A DNA stretch of 64,000 nucleotides from Ichthyophthirius multifiliis. Its lineage: Eukaryota; Ciliophora; Oligohymenophorea; Hymenostomatida. This document shows, in pieces, positions 26,209-37,734 of this stretch (position 1 is the stretch's first letter; every line of letters begins with the position of its first letter). The notes beneath the pieces were generated by a model. That model saw nothing but the letters and a program-made list of their open reading frames with translations, did not search any database and had not been told where the DNA came from. Both the position numbers and the translations under genes were made by a program. The stretch spans positions 1 through 64,000 of the forward strand of contig NW_004085897.1 of the NCBI RefSeq assembly GCF_000220395.1, written 5' to 3'.

Positions 26209-26541
26209 TATATCTTAATTAGTATTATTATTTATATCTTAATTAGTATTATTATTTGCATTATTATATATATAGTTCATATTTTTTCTTTCTATTTCCG
26301 ATATATCAAATTCATTATTTTTGCTTTCTATATTTTTCTTATATTTTTAAAAACTTTTTCCATATATATTTTAAAATTTGTCACTTTCGATTTCTATTGT
26401 TATTGATTTGTTATGTTATTAATGCTTATTATTTTTATATTTCTTATTGCTTTTTTATATTTCTTAAATATCATAATTTAAACTTCTTTATCTCTTTTAT
26501 AATGTTTATATATATTATTTTTGATTTTAAATACTAGACAT
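25489..26541 (-). CDS. Asn/Gln-rich low-complexity protein
   Basis: An intronless frame of 350 residues from ATG 26541 to TGA 25489, divisible by three. It begins MSSIQNQKQYIQTLQKRQRS and contains a poly-Asn tract of about thirteen residues written as AAT units, then many Asn, Gln, Lys and Tyr residues. The C-terminal 60 residues (KIKYIDKFLPNQKKINNNAL onward) are more ordered-looking. No domain is recognised. Its 1 kb without an in-frame TGA is notable but weaker evidence in A/T-rich DNA than elsewhere; the varied amino acids at both ends favour a real gene. Confidence 0.6.
26158..26209. repeat. (TTA)n microsatellite encoding poly-Asn
   Basis: About sixteen TTA units; read on the minus strand they are AAT codons in the Asn/Gln-rich protein. 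Confidence 0.85.
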
Positions 26542-26873
26542 TTTTACAATTATTTAATTTGTATTTTTTATTATTTTTTTATAAAAAATTTGATGATTGA
26601 TGATGGTTAAGTTCGCTATATTTTTTTAAAAATAATAATTAAAAAATTAAATTCTTTTTAATTTTTTTTATTAAAAATTCAAATATTTTAATTTATAATA
26701 AAAATAAATATTATATAAGTTATTTTATAAATATAAATTCTTAAAATATAAAAAAATATTTTTTTATTTTATTTTTAAATATTATAAGAAATTGCAATAA
26801 TAATTAATATATATAAAATTAAGCTTTAATATATATATATATATATTTAATATAATATATTTATTTTTTCAAA
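26542..26873. promoter_or_regulatory. Divergent promoter region
   Basis: About 330 nt between the start codons of two genes on opposite strands, so it should drive both. It is A/T-rich with a short (TA)n near 26829-26846; no specific motif can be named. Confidence 0.4.
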
Positions 26874-28612
26874 ATGTCTTATTAATAAATATAACAAGAG
26901 TACAATAATTTTTTATTTTATAATTTAATTATTTTAAATAAATAAAGGAATTTGATTTTTGATCCTGATGATACTATAGAATTTTTAAAAGACTAGAATA
27001 TACTCAACGAATATTCATCAAATTTAAAAATTATAAATAATACAGCAATATTTCTATTATTTTAAGTATTTATTGATTTTACTTATATATTTTATAAAAA
27101 TTTAATAAAAATAAGTTCGATTAAATAGAAAACGGTTTTATTTTCGAACCTAAATATGGATATATAAATCCAAAATAGGAACTAAATATAAGAATAAAGA
27201 CTGAATTAGTAAAAATAAAATAAATAAAATTATATAAATAAAAAAATTAATAAATAAAGGAATTTGATTATGGTAATTTTAATTAAAAAATAAGTTTGAA
27301 ATATTCGCTTATTAGACAAAATGAAATAGTATAAATATTTAGCAATATATTTTTATTTATTTTTTTAAAAAAGAAGATTATTGACAAAAATCATATTTAA
27401 AATTATTTTGATTAAAATAAATTATATTAATATAAAAATTTCTAAATTTCAACTTGTGAATATTAGTCTTTTGCAAGTTTCGAATTATCATAAAGTATGT
27501 TTGAAAGAAATTACAAAGCCCAACAATTACAATAAAACTAAAATTTATCGGTATAACATTATTAATAATCTTAATTTGTATCATTTGCAAATTAAACTTA
27601 ATAATAAATTGCATTTTATGAAAAATAAAATATCGAATATTAATAATTGAATTAAAAAATTGATGATAATATTTAGAAATAATAAACAAGTTTAATTGAT
27701 ACTGAACAATTCGATTTATCTGATAATTAATAGGAAAACAAATAATTAACATGTTCTAAGTTAGATGTTTTTGAATAATTAACTAAAAATTAAGGTTATA
27801 ATGATAAAAATAATAATTATAATCAAAATTTATATAAAAGAAAGTATTAAGCAATATTTTTTAAAAATAAAAAGAAAAGGATTATAGTGATCAAAAAGAA
27901 ACTAATCATGATTATGATTTTTAATAAACATAAAAATAATCAAAAACAAATTAGTAAAAATTTTCGTCTTTAATATATTATTAAATATATATATAATTAT
28001 TTAAAGGTTAGATTTATTATTAATTAAAAATGAAGAATTTGAAAGCCCATTAGGTTAAAATAAAAAAGACATAAAAAATTCAAATTTTATAACTCTTGAT
28101 AAGTAGATTTTAATATGCAATTCTATTTTTTTTTTTTAAATTATTAATATTTATATAATAGATTTTAATAAAATTAGTCTAACTATAATAATTAATCATA
28201 AATTATTTTTTGGAAAGATAAATATGAATATATATATAAAAGAGAATAATAATTTGGCAAAAATATAAATGAATAAATGTAAAAACTTTAGGATTTAAAA
28301 TCTGAAATCAACAAATTAGAGTTTGTTCATAGGATTGAAAAATCTTCTAATTTAAAAATGTAAAATAAAGGTAATTCATATTATTAATTTTTTCATTAAA
28401 TCAATTATTTTATTTTTATTTATTAATTTAATATATTTAATAGTTAAAATAAAAAATATATATATATATTTAAATTTTTTTTTTTAAATAATGAAAATAT
28501 ATTTATTTTTACTAATAAAGCATCATAAAATGGAATATCTTTATTGAATTTAATTTTTCTTAGTATAATATCGATTTTTATAGGCTCCATAATAAAAAAA
28601 TTAAAAGGATGA
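26874..28612 (+). CDS. VAP-like protein: MSP domain, coiled coil, tail anchor
   Basis: VAP proteins sit in the ER membrane and tether other organelles by binding FFAT motifs. I read an N-terminal MSP-type domain: NLIFDPDDTIEFLKDQN, SSNLKIINNTAIFLLF, then ENGFIFEPKYGYINPKQELN. A disordered Gln/Asn linker follows, then a coiled coil with KYEYIYKREQQFGKNINEQM and LKSEINKLEFVHRIEK, and a single C-terminal membrane anchor ISLLNLIFLSIISIFIGSII followed by KKLKG and TGA at 28610. This order is the VAP layout. Introns are short and A/T-rich; the first may be the GTACAA..AAAG segment at about 26897-26942, which would join MSYQQIQQE directly to NLIFD. Exact borders in 27300-28150 are approximate. The linker is longer than in animal VAPs. 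Confidence 0.7.
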
Positions 28613-29156
28613 ATGTTTTATAAAATAAAAAAATATAATATAAATCATTTTTTCCAGTTTTTATTAAATTAGAGATAATTATTAATATTTTTATAAATAA
28701 ATGTACATTATATTGAGTTAAAAACTTTTAATAAATAAATTTAAAATATAAAAATGTTTTAATATATATAAAAATACTTACTATATATAAGAATAGTAAT
28801 ATATTAATTATTTTTTGATATTTAATTTATTAATTAATTATTCTCCATTATTACAAAAAATGGAAAAAATAAAATAAAAAAAATTCTAATTTTTTTTTAT
28901 TCAATTCTTACTATAATATAACTAAAAAATATAATTTTATAGGAAAATAAAATAGAATTTATATTAATTTTTAAATGACTAAAATAATAATTTCTATATA
29001 TATATATCATAAAATATTATAAATAAATATAAAATAATATATTTTTTTTTTTAATATAAAAAAATAAATTAGCATTAATTAAATATATTAATTATTATCC
29101 AAAACATATTTTTGTTTTGTTTCTAAATTTTTATAATAATAAAATATAACAAAATA
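28613..29156. other. Intergenic A/T-rich region
   Basis: About 540 nt between two plus-strand genes with no codon structure. It should hold the terminator of the VAP-like gene and the promoter of the SAPS gene. Confidence 0.5.
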
Positions 29157-30276
29157 ATGACAGAAATTTAATATTTTTCAAATAATTATATAAATACTGA
29201 AAATTTTAATTTTTTTTTTTATAACCTGATCTTTTAGAATAAATAAATTAAAAGGATGAAAAAACGCTATAAATGTAATATTTTTAATATTAAAATTGCG
29301 CAAAAATATTAAAGTTTAACTTAGATTATATTAAACTGAGTTTATAAAAAAAATGGTTAAATTCATTTCAAACTATAAATAGAATTAAAGTCAAGAAAAT
29401 CAAAAATAATAGGAGTATATAAAAAAAACATTAAAATCAATCATTTAAATCCTTTTTTATTTTTAAAATATTTTATTTTATTAAATAAATAAAAAATAGG
29501 ATTTTGTAAAATATAATAAATATTTTTTGCATGGAAAATAATTAAGAATTTATATTTATATTTTTTGGTGAAAAACTTGTTAAATAAAACACTTTTTCAA
29601 ATATTGAAAGTGATGAAAAAATAACTAGTTCATAATATGTAAAATATAATGGAATTTAATAAAGTGAAAATATATTTCCTTTATTTTTTAATATATTTTT
29701 ATCAGATAATATTTCTGATACATGTATATAATATAGTTTTAGATAAATCTTTTAGTAATTAATGAATATTAAACCATAAAAAGTAAATAAAAAAAAAAAG
29801 TAAAATTAAATATATAAAAAAAAAGATTTAACAATATATATTACAAGAAAATGATTTTTCTTAAAATATATTGCAAAGTATAGATAATGAAATAGTTGCC
29901 CAAACTCTAGAATAAATATTATTTTATACATTCAAAAATTACAATTAATATAATTAAGATTATTTAGATTTAATGTGTATAAAGGTAAAATATTTTCTTT
30001 AAGAAACGATAAAGCATTTATTAAAAACACAAGACGAATATTAATTTAGAAACATATCTTATATAATAATAAAAAATATAATATAAGAAATTTATACAAA
30101 TATTTATTTTTAATAGTTTTACTAAATAGCATTATCTATTTAAAATACAATAAAAATTATAAAGTGCTTTTCATAGACAAATTTAATATATAAATAATAT
30201 GTATTATGTGATATAGTTATAAATATATTATGTACATATAATGATCAAAGAATAAATAAAAAATAGTAAGTTAAAA

Positions 30277-30319
<43 letters not shown>

Positions 30320-33092
30320 AAATATATATATATTGTATATACATATTTTTTAATATTATTTATAGAATTAATTTAAGGTATATCTTTTTAATATTTTATG
30401 TAAGAAATGGGATCTTTAAAAAATATTTTATCTTGCTAAAATTATTAAAATAAAATTTTAAATACATAATATTGTAGTCATATATAGATTTTTGGAATTT
30501 AAAAATTAAAATTTATAGAATTAATATACTAGTTAATAAAACTTAATTATGATTAAATAACTTATTAATTAATATCTTAAGAATATTTTTAAATAATACT
30601 TTTTTATTTCTTTTCATGTTAATTTAACAATATTTTACATTAATTAGTTTATGATATAATTTTTTATTTGTCGAAATTTGTTAATTAACATAATTCAGCT
30701 AATTATAAATTATTAATATATGTGAATAAAATAAAAATACAAAATTTTTATATATAAATATTATTTTATATTAAAATAAAAGATTGTAAGAGATATTGAT
30801 ATATGTAAATATTTGATAGCAAATACAATTAATATAAATTTATAATGCCCAAATATCAAAAAAGCAATCATTAGAAAACCAAATATGGGCTACATTATAA
30901 AAATTGCTGATTTAATTGAAACTTTGCGTATAGAAAATTAAATAATATAAGATATCATATAGAATAATAGACATTTAAGTAATTTATTTTAAAAATAATT
31001 ATTTTTAATTAATTTAAAGAAAAAGAATGGAATATATTCTGTAATACAATTCTAAAGGAAAATATTGAGATTTAATAACTCAAACTAGGGGATTCTCAAA
31101 AAAGTAAATAATTTGAATAGGTAATTACTTAAACTAAATTTTTTACAACTGTAAAAATCTAATTATCGAGCAAATTATATTAAAATAGAAGAGTTTAGTA
31201 AAACTAATAATCTCTTAGTAAAAAATTAATAAACACACTCACTATATTTATTATTTTGAATTTAATTTTTTTATAAAATAGATTGTAATAATAAAAGTAA
31301 TAATATTGATCAAATTTAAGATTAAAATATTAAATCATTTAAAAAAAAATGTTCTATTAGTGTAGAACATAAAAGCCCAACAAGAAATAGTTAATTAAAG
31401 TTTACTTAAGGAAAAAAATAAAGTAGACATGATTGCAATTAAAATAAAGAAATTATTAACAATTTATATAAATAATTGAATCAAAATAATAAAAGGATTC
31501 TTATTCTTAGATCTCCGTAATAAAAAGATAATGAATCAAAAATTATGCTAAATATAAAAAATAAAAATAGTCTATAAAATTTAATCCTTAAAAATAATTA
31601 AAAGGAATAAGGAAAGATTTTAATTAAATCCAAAGATGATTTACATTCCATAAAATTTGAAAAAAGACTTTCAGAAAACACGAATAATATTAAAAAAAAT
31701 TCATAAGAAAAACATACTTTAATTAACGAAAAAATCATAATAAATGATAAAGAAGAGTATAAAACTCATAAAAAGAAAAACAAATCAGAACCTAATATGA
31801 ATAAGTTTATTTAAAATGATAATTTTTAAATAAAATTACATAAAATTTAATCAGATGTATATAATAAAAATTAAAATATAAGCAAAACTAAAAATGATTA
31901 ACTAAAAAATTAAACTAAATAAAATAAATAAGCCATATCTATAGAATTGAAAGATGTTAATAACAAGAAATAGAAAAATTATAATAATACATAAAATAAT
32001 GATATATAAATAAATTTAGAAATGCATTAAATTAAAAAAAGCCCTTTAATAAGTAGTGTAAGAGATATAGCTAATAATCGATTTAATAATTTTTTTATTG
32101 ATAAAAATTTTAAAAATATTAATTCAAATTAAAATTAAAAAAACGAATAAGAATTCGACTTTGAATTTGATAAAATATGTGAAGAAAATGATGTAAATAT
32201 AAGTATACTTGATATTAAACATTTTTATTACTATTTGAATTAAAAAAATTAATAACTAAATAATATTAACAGAAAATATTTAGCAAAAAAAATTAATTAT
32301 TAAGTAAAAAGAAAATCTTAAGAGTTAATTTTAAATAAATTTAATAATTTTAAAGATTATTATTAACATAAATAATTAAAACATTAATTCTTTGATTAAT
32401 AAAACTATAAAAAGCTAATTATACCTTAAATAAATAACAAACCATTTATATAATATTAAAAATAATTATAAAATAATATGTAAAGTATTTAATAAGATTA
32501 TTATATAGATAAATATTAAAATTAATTTAAAGCTGAATTATATCAAAATTAATATTTATTTTATATGGTTTAATAAACAGAAAAATATAAACAAATCTAA
32601 ATAAATAATGGGTATAGAGTTCATAGAATAGAAAATTTAAATCATAATATATTTGGTTATTCGAATCAAGATAAAATTTTAAATAATTTTAAAATTATAG
32701 ATTATTTAAAAAATAAATAAAATTTCATTAAAAACTAATAAATTTTAGATATAAAAGCTTACAATATTATTAAAAATAATTACTTTTATACATAATAAAA
32801 TGAATAAAACAAATTGTATGATTTTTAAAATGATATTATATTAGATAATAATTTTAGTTTTTAAAAGTTTAATTTTAATTTGATAAAATTATAAAATTAG
32901 GAAATAATTAAGAGTTATGAAAATTAAAGCAAATAATTATTAAAAAATAAAGAGAATAATTAGAAATAAAATGAAGAATAAGAAAATAAAGATAATTTTT
33001 AATATTTTATATAATAATAAAAGAAATAAAATTATTTATTATTATTCAATATAAATAAATCAAAAGAATTTGAATTTTATATTAATTTTTGA
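29157..33092 (+). CDS. SAPS-domain protein (PP6/SIT4 phosphatase regulatory subunit)
   Basis: SAPS proteins bind and direct the PP6/Sit4 catalytic subunit. Matching landmarks are PDLLEQINQKDEKTL with NCAKILKFN (the N-terminal SAPS helices), KFIELIYQLIKLNYDQITYQ, then ILFYFFSCQFNNILHQLVYD, then PNMGYIIKIADLIETLRIEN and EWNIFCNTILKENIEIQQLK with LG shortly after; the pattern GYxxxIAxxI ... WxxFxxxxL ... LG is typical of the family. After about 31260 comes a roughly 600-residue Asn/Lys-rich disordered tail, one open frame to TGA at 33090. The first ATG (29157) reads MTEIQYFSNNYIN but is one base out of frame with PDLLEQ across a run of eleven T near 29210-29220. Several A/T introns lie in 29400-31020, one with a (TA)n run at 30283-30315. 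Confidence 0.7.
30283..30315. repeat. (TA)n run in SAPS-gene intron
   Basis: About sixteen TA units in an intron,  upstream of the exon with LIQGISFQYFMQEMGSL. Confidence 0.75.
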
Positions 33093-33432
33093 AAAACATA
33101 TAAATTCTTTGAGAATTAAAATTACATTATTTAAATTAGTGATATTACTTCTAAAAAACAAATATTTTGTTTTAATATTTTTGTAAATTACTTTTTAAAA
33201 TTTGTTTAAAAAAAATTGTTTTTATATAATAATAATAAAAAATATATATTACCAAACAATAATTTGAATAATATGAATAATATAATAAATTATTTTTAAA
33301 AATCATAATATTTTATATATTAAAATGTTGAAACTTTTTATATCATATAAAATATAATTAATATTTATATATCTTATTGTTTTTTTTCGTTTAAAGATTT
33401 TTAATCATATACAATTGAGAAGCTATTATAGT
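33093..33432. other. Spacer between convergent genes
   Basis: About 340 nt between the SAPS stop and the probable end of the coiled-coil gene on the minus strand. The minus strand happens to lack TGA in one frame here, but the composition looks non-coding. Confidence 0.4.
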
Positions 33433-34948
33433 TCATGAGTACTAGAAGAATTATTGAACTTTTTACAAACTTTTGCTCTTAATAAATATTACCTTTATTT
33501 TTATTAAATATATATACGAATATCTTAATTAATTAAAAGATATTTTTTTACTCTATTTATTAAATTATAAGAGAATATTATTCCTTATTTAAGACTTAGA
33601 ATATATTTAAAATTTTTTATCCATTAGTAACCTATAATAAATAAAATAATAAAAAAAATATTTATAATAAAATAAAAAAAGAATGCTTTATATTCAAGTT
33701 AGAATTCATTATTGCCATTTTTAATAAAGTCAGTAATATCTTAAGCAACTAAAATTTAAATATCTTAATCAGATTCAATATGAATCAAATATTAATCAAA
33801 TAAATTCTTTCTTAAAATAAGTTAACAAGTTTATTATTATTTATCATTTTATTTAATCAACTAGAATGTAATAAAATTATCTTCTTTTTCCTCAATAAGA
33901 CTTTATATAATATACTATTGTTCATTAATTTTTTCTTATAATTCTTAATTAGTATTCTTTAATTTTTAATAATTATCTTTAGTTTATTTCACTAATTCAA
34001 TTTATTCAAAATAATCTCTTTTTAATTTCATATAATTCTTTTATAAAAAAGTGTTTTATTTCTTTAATTTCTGTAAGTTGTTTTCTTTTTATTATTAAAC
34101 TTATAATAATGATTTATTTATTTTAATTGGTTAGTATTTTTTAATTTGTTTTATTTCTTTATTTAATCTAGCTATTGTTTTATTTAATTTTTTATCTTCT
34201 TATTTTTCACTTAAATTAAATTACTATTATTGCTATATTAAACATTATTTATTATCATTGTTAGTATTATTTGTCGATGCACTATTTGCATTTGCATTAA
34301 AATTATTATTTAATTAGTCATAAAGTATGGGCGATTATTTTTCCTAATAAGCAATTTAATTATCAGAATTAATTAATTACTTTTCAGCATAACAAAACTT
34401 TGCAAATCCTGATGCTAGCATTTTAGAAACCCCTTCAATATTTTATAATAAAGCATTTGAGCTTTTTAATTCTTTACTTCTATAATTTTCATTTAAAGAA
34501 TTGTTTGTATTATTATTAAAATTCTAATTAGGGTTTATATTATTTTACACAGACTTAATTGGACTTATTTCTATCGAATTTATAAATTTTAGTTACTTTT
34601 TTAATAAAACAGTTTTTTAAATATATTAAAATAGAAACCATTAAATATTTTTAAAAATAAATAAATTAAGGTTTACATTTAAAGGAGTTTTAAGCTAATT
34701 TTTTTTTTCATTTTAAACTTAATATTATTGTTAGAATTAAAGAATTAAATCATTTTACTTTAAAATTAAATCAAATTATTTTTTAAGTTCTTATTTTTCA
34801 TTTCTATCTTTTATCATTTCTAACTATAATGCTGATAACTTTCTTTTCATTTAAATTATAAGTTAATCTTTATCTAATAAAATAACAAAATATAATAGTT
34901 TATTTAAAAAAAATATTATTAACCTTGTAAAAGTTAAATATCATTCAT
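33433..34948 (-). CDS. Coiled-coil protein, family unknown
   Basis: ATG at 34948 gives MNDIQLLQ, then an intron (GTTAAT..ATTAG) and DKDQLIIQMKRKLSALQLEM with further heptad-like segments. A central part with SSNALLQNIEGVSKMLASGF and AKFCYAEKQLINSDNQ is the most conserved-looking piece. It is followed by an Asn-rich linker and a second coiled coil (KLKRDYFEQIELVKQTKDNY, ELQEKINEQQYIIQSLIEEK), then LILRKNLFDQYLIHIESDQD and ILVAQDITDFIKNG. The 3' end is uncertain: after EYKAF an intron is likely, then VTNGQKILNIFQVLNKEQYS and a short last exon; I placed the end at the TGA near 33433. A cytoskeletal or ciliary role is only a guess from the coiled coil. Confidence 0.6.
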
Positions 34949-36125
34949 TTTTTTTATTACAGAAAAAAAAAAAATATAGCGTTTAAAAAAAAAAAAAACT
35001 AATAAAATTAAAATAAAGAAAAAATAAAATAATATATATAATAATATGTAAAATTAAAATTCCAATTAGAAATATAATTAAAAAAATCTATTATTATGTA
35101 AAAATTAAAATAATAAATAATTCAAATATTCATTTTATTATTATGGCGATAACTGATATATATATATATATATATACATTACATGTTATTTTGTTTTTAA
35201 TTTATATAATTGTCTTTTTTACTTTTTGTAATTTTAAATTTATAGAGTATAACATATATATTATATTTACATTTTTAAATTTTTATTTATTTTTTTAATT
35301 AAAATATTAATGAAATATTTATGATTTAGTTAGAATTTAAAATTTTATTAATTTCTAAATAAAAAATAAACAATTAAATTTCTTTAAAAAAAATTAAAAA
35401 ATATATTTATTTAATAATCATTTTAATAAAAAAAAAATATTTATTTTTAAAAATTCTAATAATTTATTAATAAAATCAAATGTTATTTTAAATTTTAATT
35501 TTTAGTTTACTAAAATTTTATTGTTAATTTTTTTTAAATTATATAATTTTTTATAGAAATAACACCCAATGAAAAAAAATTTTAACTATTAATATTTTTT
35601 TTTCATCTAAATTTTTAAGTCATTTTAATTTTTTATTAAAATGCTTAATTATTATAAAATTAAAATTATAATTAATTTAATATTTAATTAATTTTCCTCT
35701 TCATATTAGTAATAAAAAAAAAATTAACTATAGTTATTTAATTGAAAATAATAAGTTTATATTTTTTTTATATTATAAATATATTTTTATTTATAACTTA
35801 TTTTTTTTAATATGAAAATATTTTAATTAAATTAGTTTAAAATTTAATTTTTATAATATAAAAAAGTAAAATATTATTATATATATATTAAAAAAATATA
35901 ATAAAACAAAATTTTAAAAATATATTAAATTTATATATGCCCACTTTTCTTATTTAATTTAATTTAAAATTATCTTTCTAGAAGATTTTAAATTTTTTTT
36001 TTTGGTTTTTTTTTAAAAAAATAATAAAAAAATAATTTATATTTAATAATTATCTCTAAATCTTATTAAAAAAAATATACATATATTTAAATAAAAAAAA
36101 GAAGGTAAACAAAAAAAACTAAATA
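34949..36125. other. Divergent intergenic region
   Basis: Nearly 1.2 kb of almost pure A/T between two divergent starts, with a short (TA)n at 35157-35175. Nothing else can be recognised. Confidence 0.55.
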
Positions 36126-36992
36126 ATGGCCGAAGCTTTCAAAAAATATTAATCTTTCGATTTCTCAAAGTGTAATGAATGGTAAACATATTATACAAAC
36201 CTATTTCCAATTCCTCCAACTAATAAAGTAGATAGATTCAAACGTAAATGGTATAAAAACAATATAGATTAATCTTTTGACATTGATTACAAAGAATAAG
36301 AAACTAAACAATAATAATAATATGAAGAACCTCCAAAACCATAACCTTACAAAAACAATTCTCTTTACACTCTTGAGAACTTATTAAAAATAGCTGTATT
36401 TCCATGTTCAGTATTAGCTGAGCCATACATCGTAAAAATATGTATTGTAATATCTTCAGTATTAGCAGTAATAAGAAACAAAGGTATGATAAAATTCTCT
36501 AAAGAATATTTAGCTTTAGTAATCACTTCTGAGTTTTTCCATAATATAATATTCACAATAAGTATTCCTCATGGTAGAAATTCATTTGTTTTTTATTTAC
36601 CAATTTATATCCATTTTTTGAGTGGATTATGTGGATTTATATAAGCATATCCTAGCTTCCCCATTATTTAGAATTAGCCTTAATTTAAATAATTTATCAG
36701 TTATATTATAGCAAATAGAGCTCATCTTATTTTGGCAAAAATGAAAGTCGAGATTTTCCTATTTTTTTATACTATATTTGGCGTATTTTTTGGGCTTTCT
36801 AGCTTTATTAATGTATTCCTTATGTTCTAGTTCATTTCAATGAAAAGTAAAATTAGCTAATAAATGTAAGTAGCCTAATATGAATTTAAGAATATTATTA
36901 GAAGTATAACTCCTGGACCTCTTAAGGTAGTTGTCGAGAAGTTAATTATGGGTTATGAAAAACTTTTAAATTTACTTACACCTTCTTAATGA
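36126..36992 (+). CDS. Small polytopic membrane protein, possibly TMEM33/Pom33-like
   Basis: An intronless frame of 288 residues from ATG 36126 to TGA 36990. It starts MAEAFKKYQSFDFSKCNEWQ, has a basic NKVDRFKRKWYKNN, a Gln/Pro stretch, and then about four hydrophobic segments: ENLLKIAVFPCSVLAEPYIV, KICIVISSVLAVI, LALVITSEFFHNIIFTISI and VEIFLFFYTIFGVFFGLSSF. It ends YEKLLNLLTPSQ. The size and four-helix layout resemble TMEM33/Pom33 ER and nuclear-pore membrane proteins, but no diagnostic motif confirms this. The higher G+C and C-ending codons than in neighbouring genes suggest strong expression. Confidence 0.8.
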
Positions 36993-37421
36993 TTTTTTTT
37001 TTTTTAATTTTATATATAAATATTTTATATATTTAATTGTATGAACTATTTAATGAGATTTAATTAGGATATTTTTGTATTTTTTTTTTATATATAAAAA
37101 GAATATTTAAAATGATATTTTAATTTAATACAATACTAATTCTTTTTTTTTTTTTTTTTTTGTATTATTACCATTAAAAATATTTTGATTTATTTTAAAG
37201 GATAATTATATTTATTTTGTAAAAATATTAATTTTAATATTAGATTTTAATTTTAATTTAAATATAAATTTAGCATTAAAATTTTAAAAGAAATTATTAA
37301 TTTTATTAAATACTTGAAATTAAAAGTTGATTTTGATAAATCATTTAACTATCTTTTTTTTATTTTATTCATTATTAAACAATATGTTTCTTACTTAAAT
37401 TCATTAAAAATATGTATTCAA
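36993..37421. other. Intergenic A/T-rich spacer
   Basis: About 430 nt with a T20 run near 37142-37160 and no codon structure, ending at the tRNA gene. Confidence 0.5.
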
Positions 37422-37493
37422 TCCGAGATAGTATAGTGGTTAGTATTCCTGCCTGTCACGTAGTAGACCTGGGTTCAATTCCCGGTCTCGGAA
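37422..37493 (+). tRNA. tRNA-Asp (anticodon GTC)
   Basis: A 72-nt cloverleaf. The acceptor arm TCCGAGA pairs perfectly with TCTCGGA and the discriminator base is A. The anticodon loop CTGTCAC carries GTC, so it reads GAC and GAT. The D arm (AGTATAGTGG, box A) and T arm (GGTTCAATTCC, box B) fit eukaryotic tRNA-Asp. In the anticodon stem (CCTGC/GTAGT) the outer C27-U43 pair is a mismatch and G30-U40 a wobble; the other three pair. There is no intron and CCA is not encoded. A T-run starting at 37501 can serve as RNA polymerase III terminator. Confidence 0.96.
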
Positions 37494-37498
37494 TTTAT

Positions 37499-37511
37499 TA
37501 TTTTTTTTTTA
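37499..37511 (+). terminator. Pol III T-run terminator
   Basis: A run of T, broken once, beginning 6 nt after the tRNA-Asp gene. Such runs end RNA polymerase III transcription. Confidence 0.6.
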
Positions 37512-37734
37512 AAAAAAATAAAATAAAATATTTTACTTTAATAATTATTTCTTTTATAAAAATTTGAAAAAAATAAAATAAAAAATCTAAATATATTTGA
37601 ATAATAAAAATACTAAAATAATACATATCATATTTACATTTTGAAAAAAATAAAAATATTATTGTAGCAATCATAATTATCATAAAAATAAAATTCAAAA
37701 AAAACAAAATAATGGACATAAGTTAAAAAGTTAA

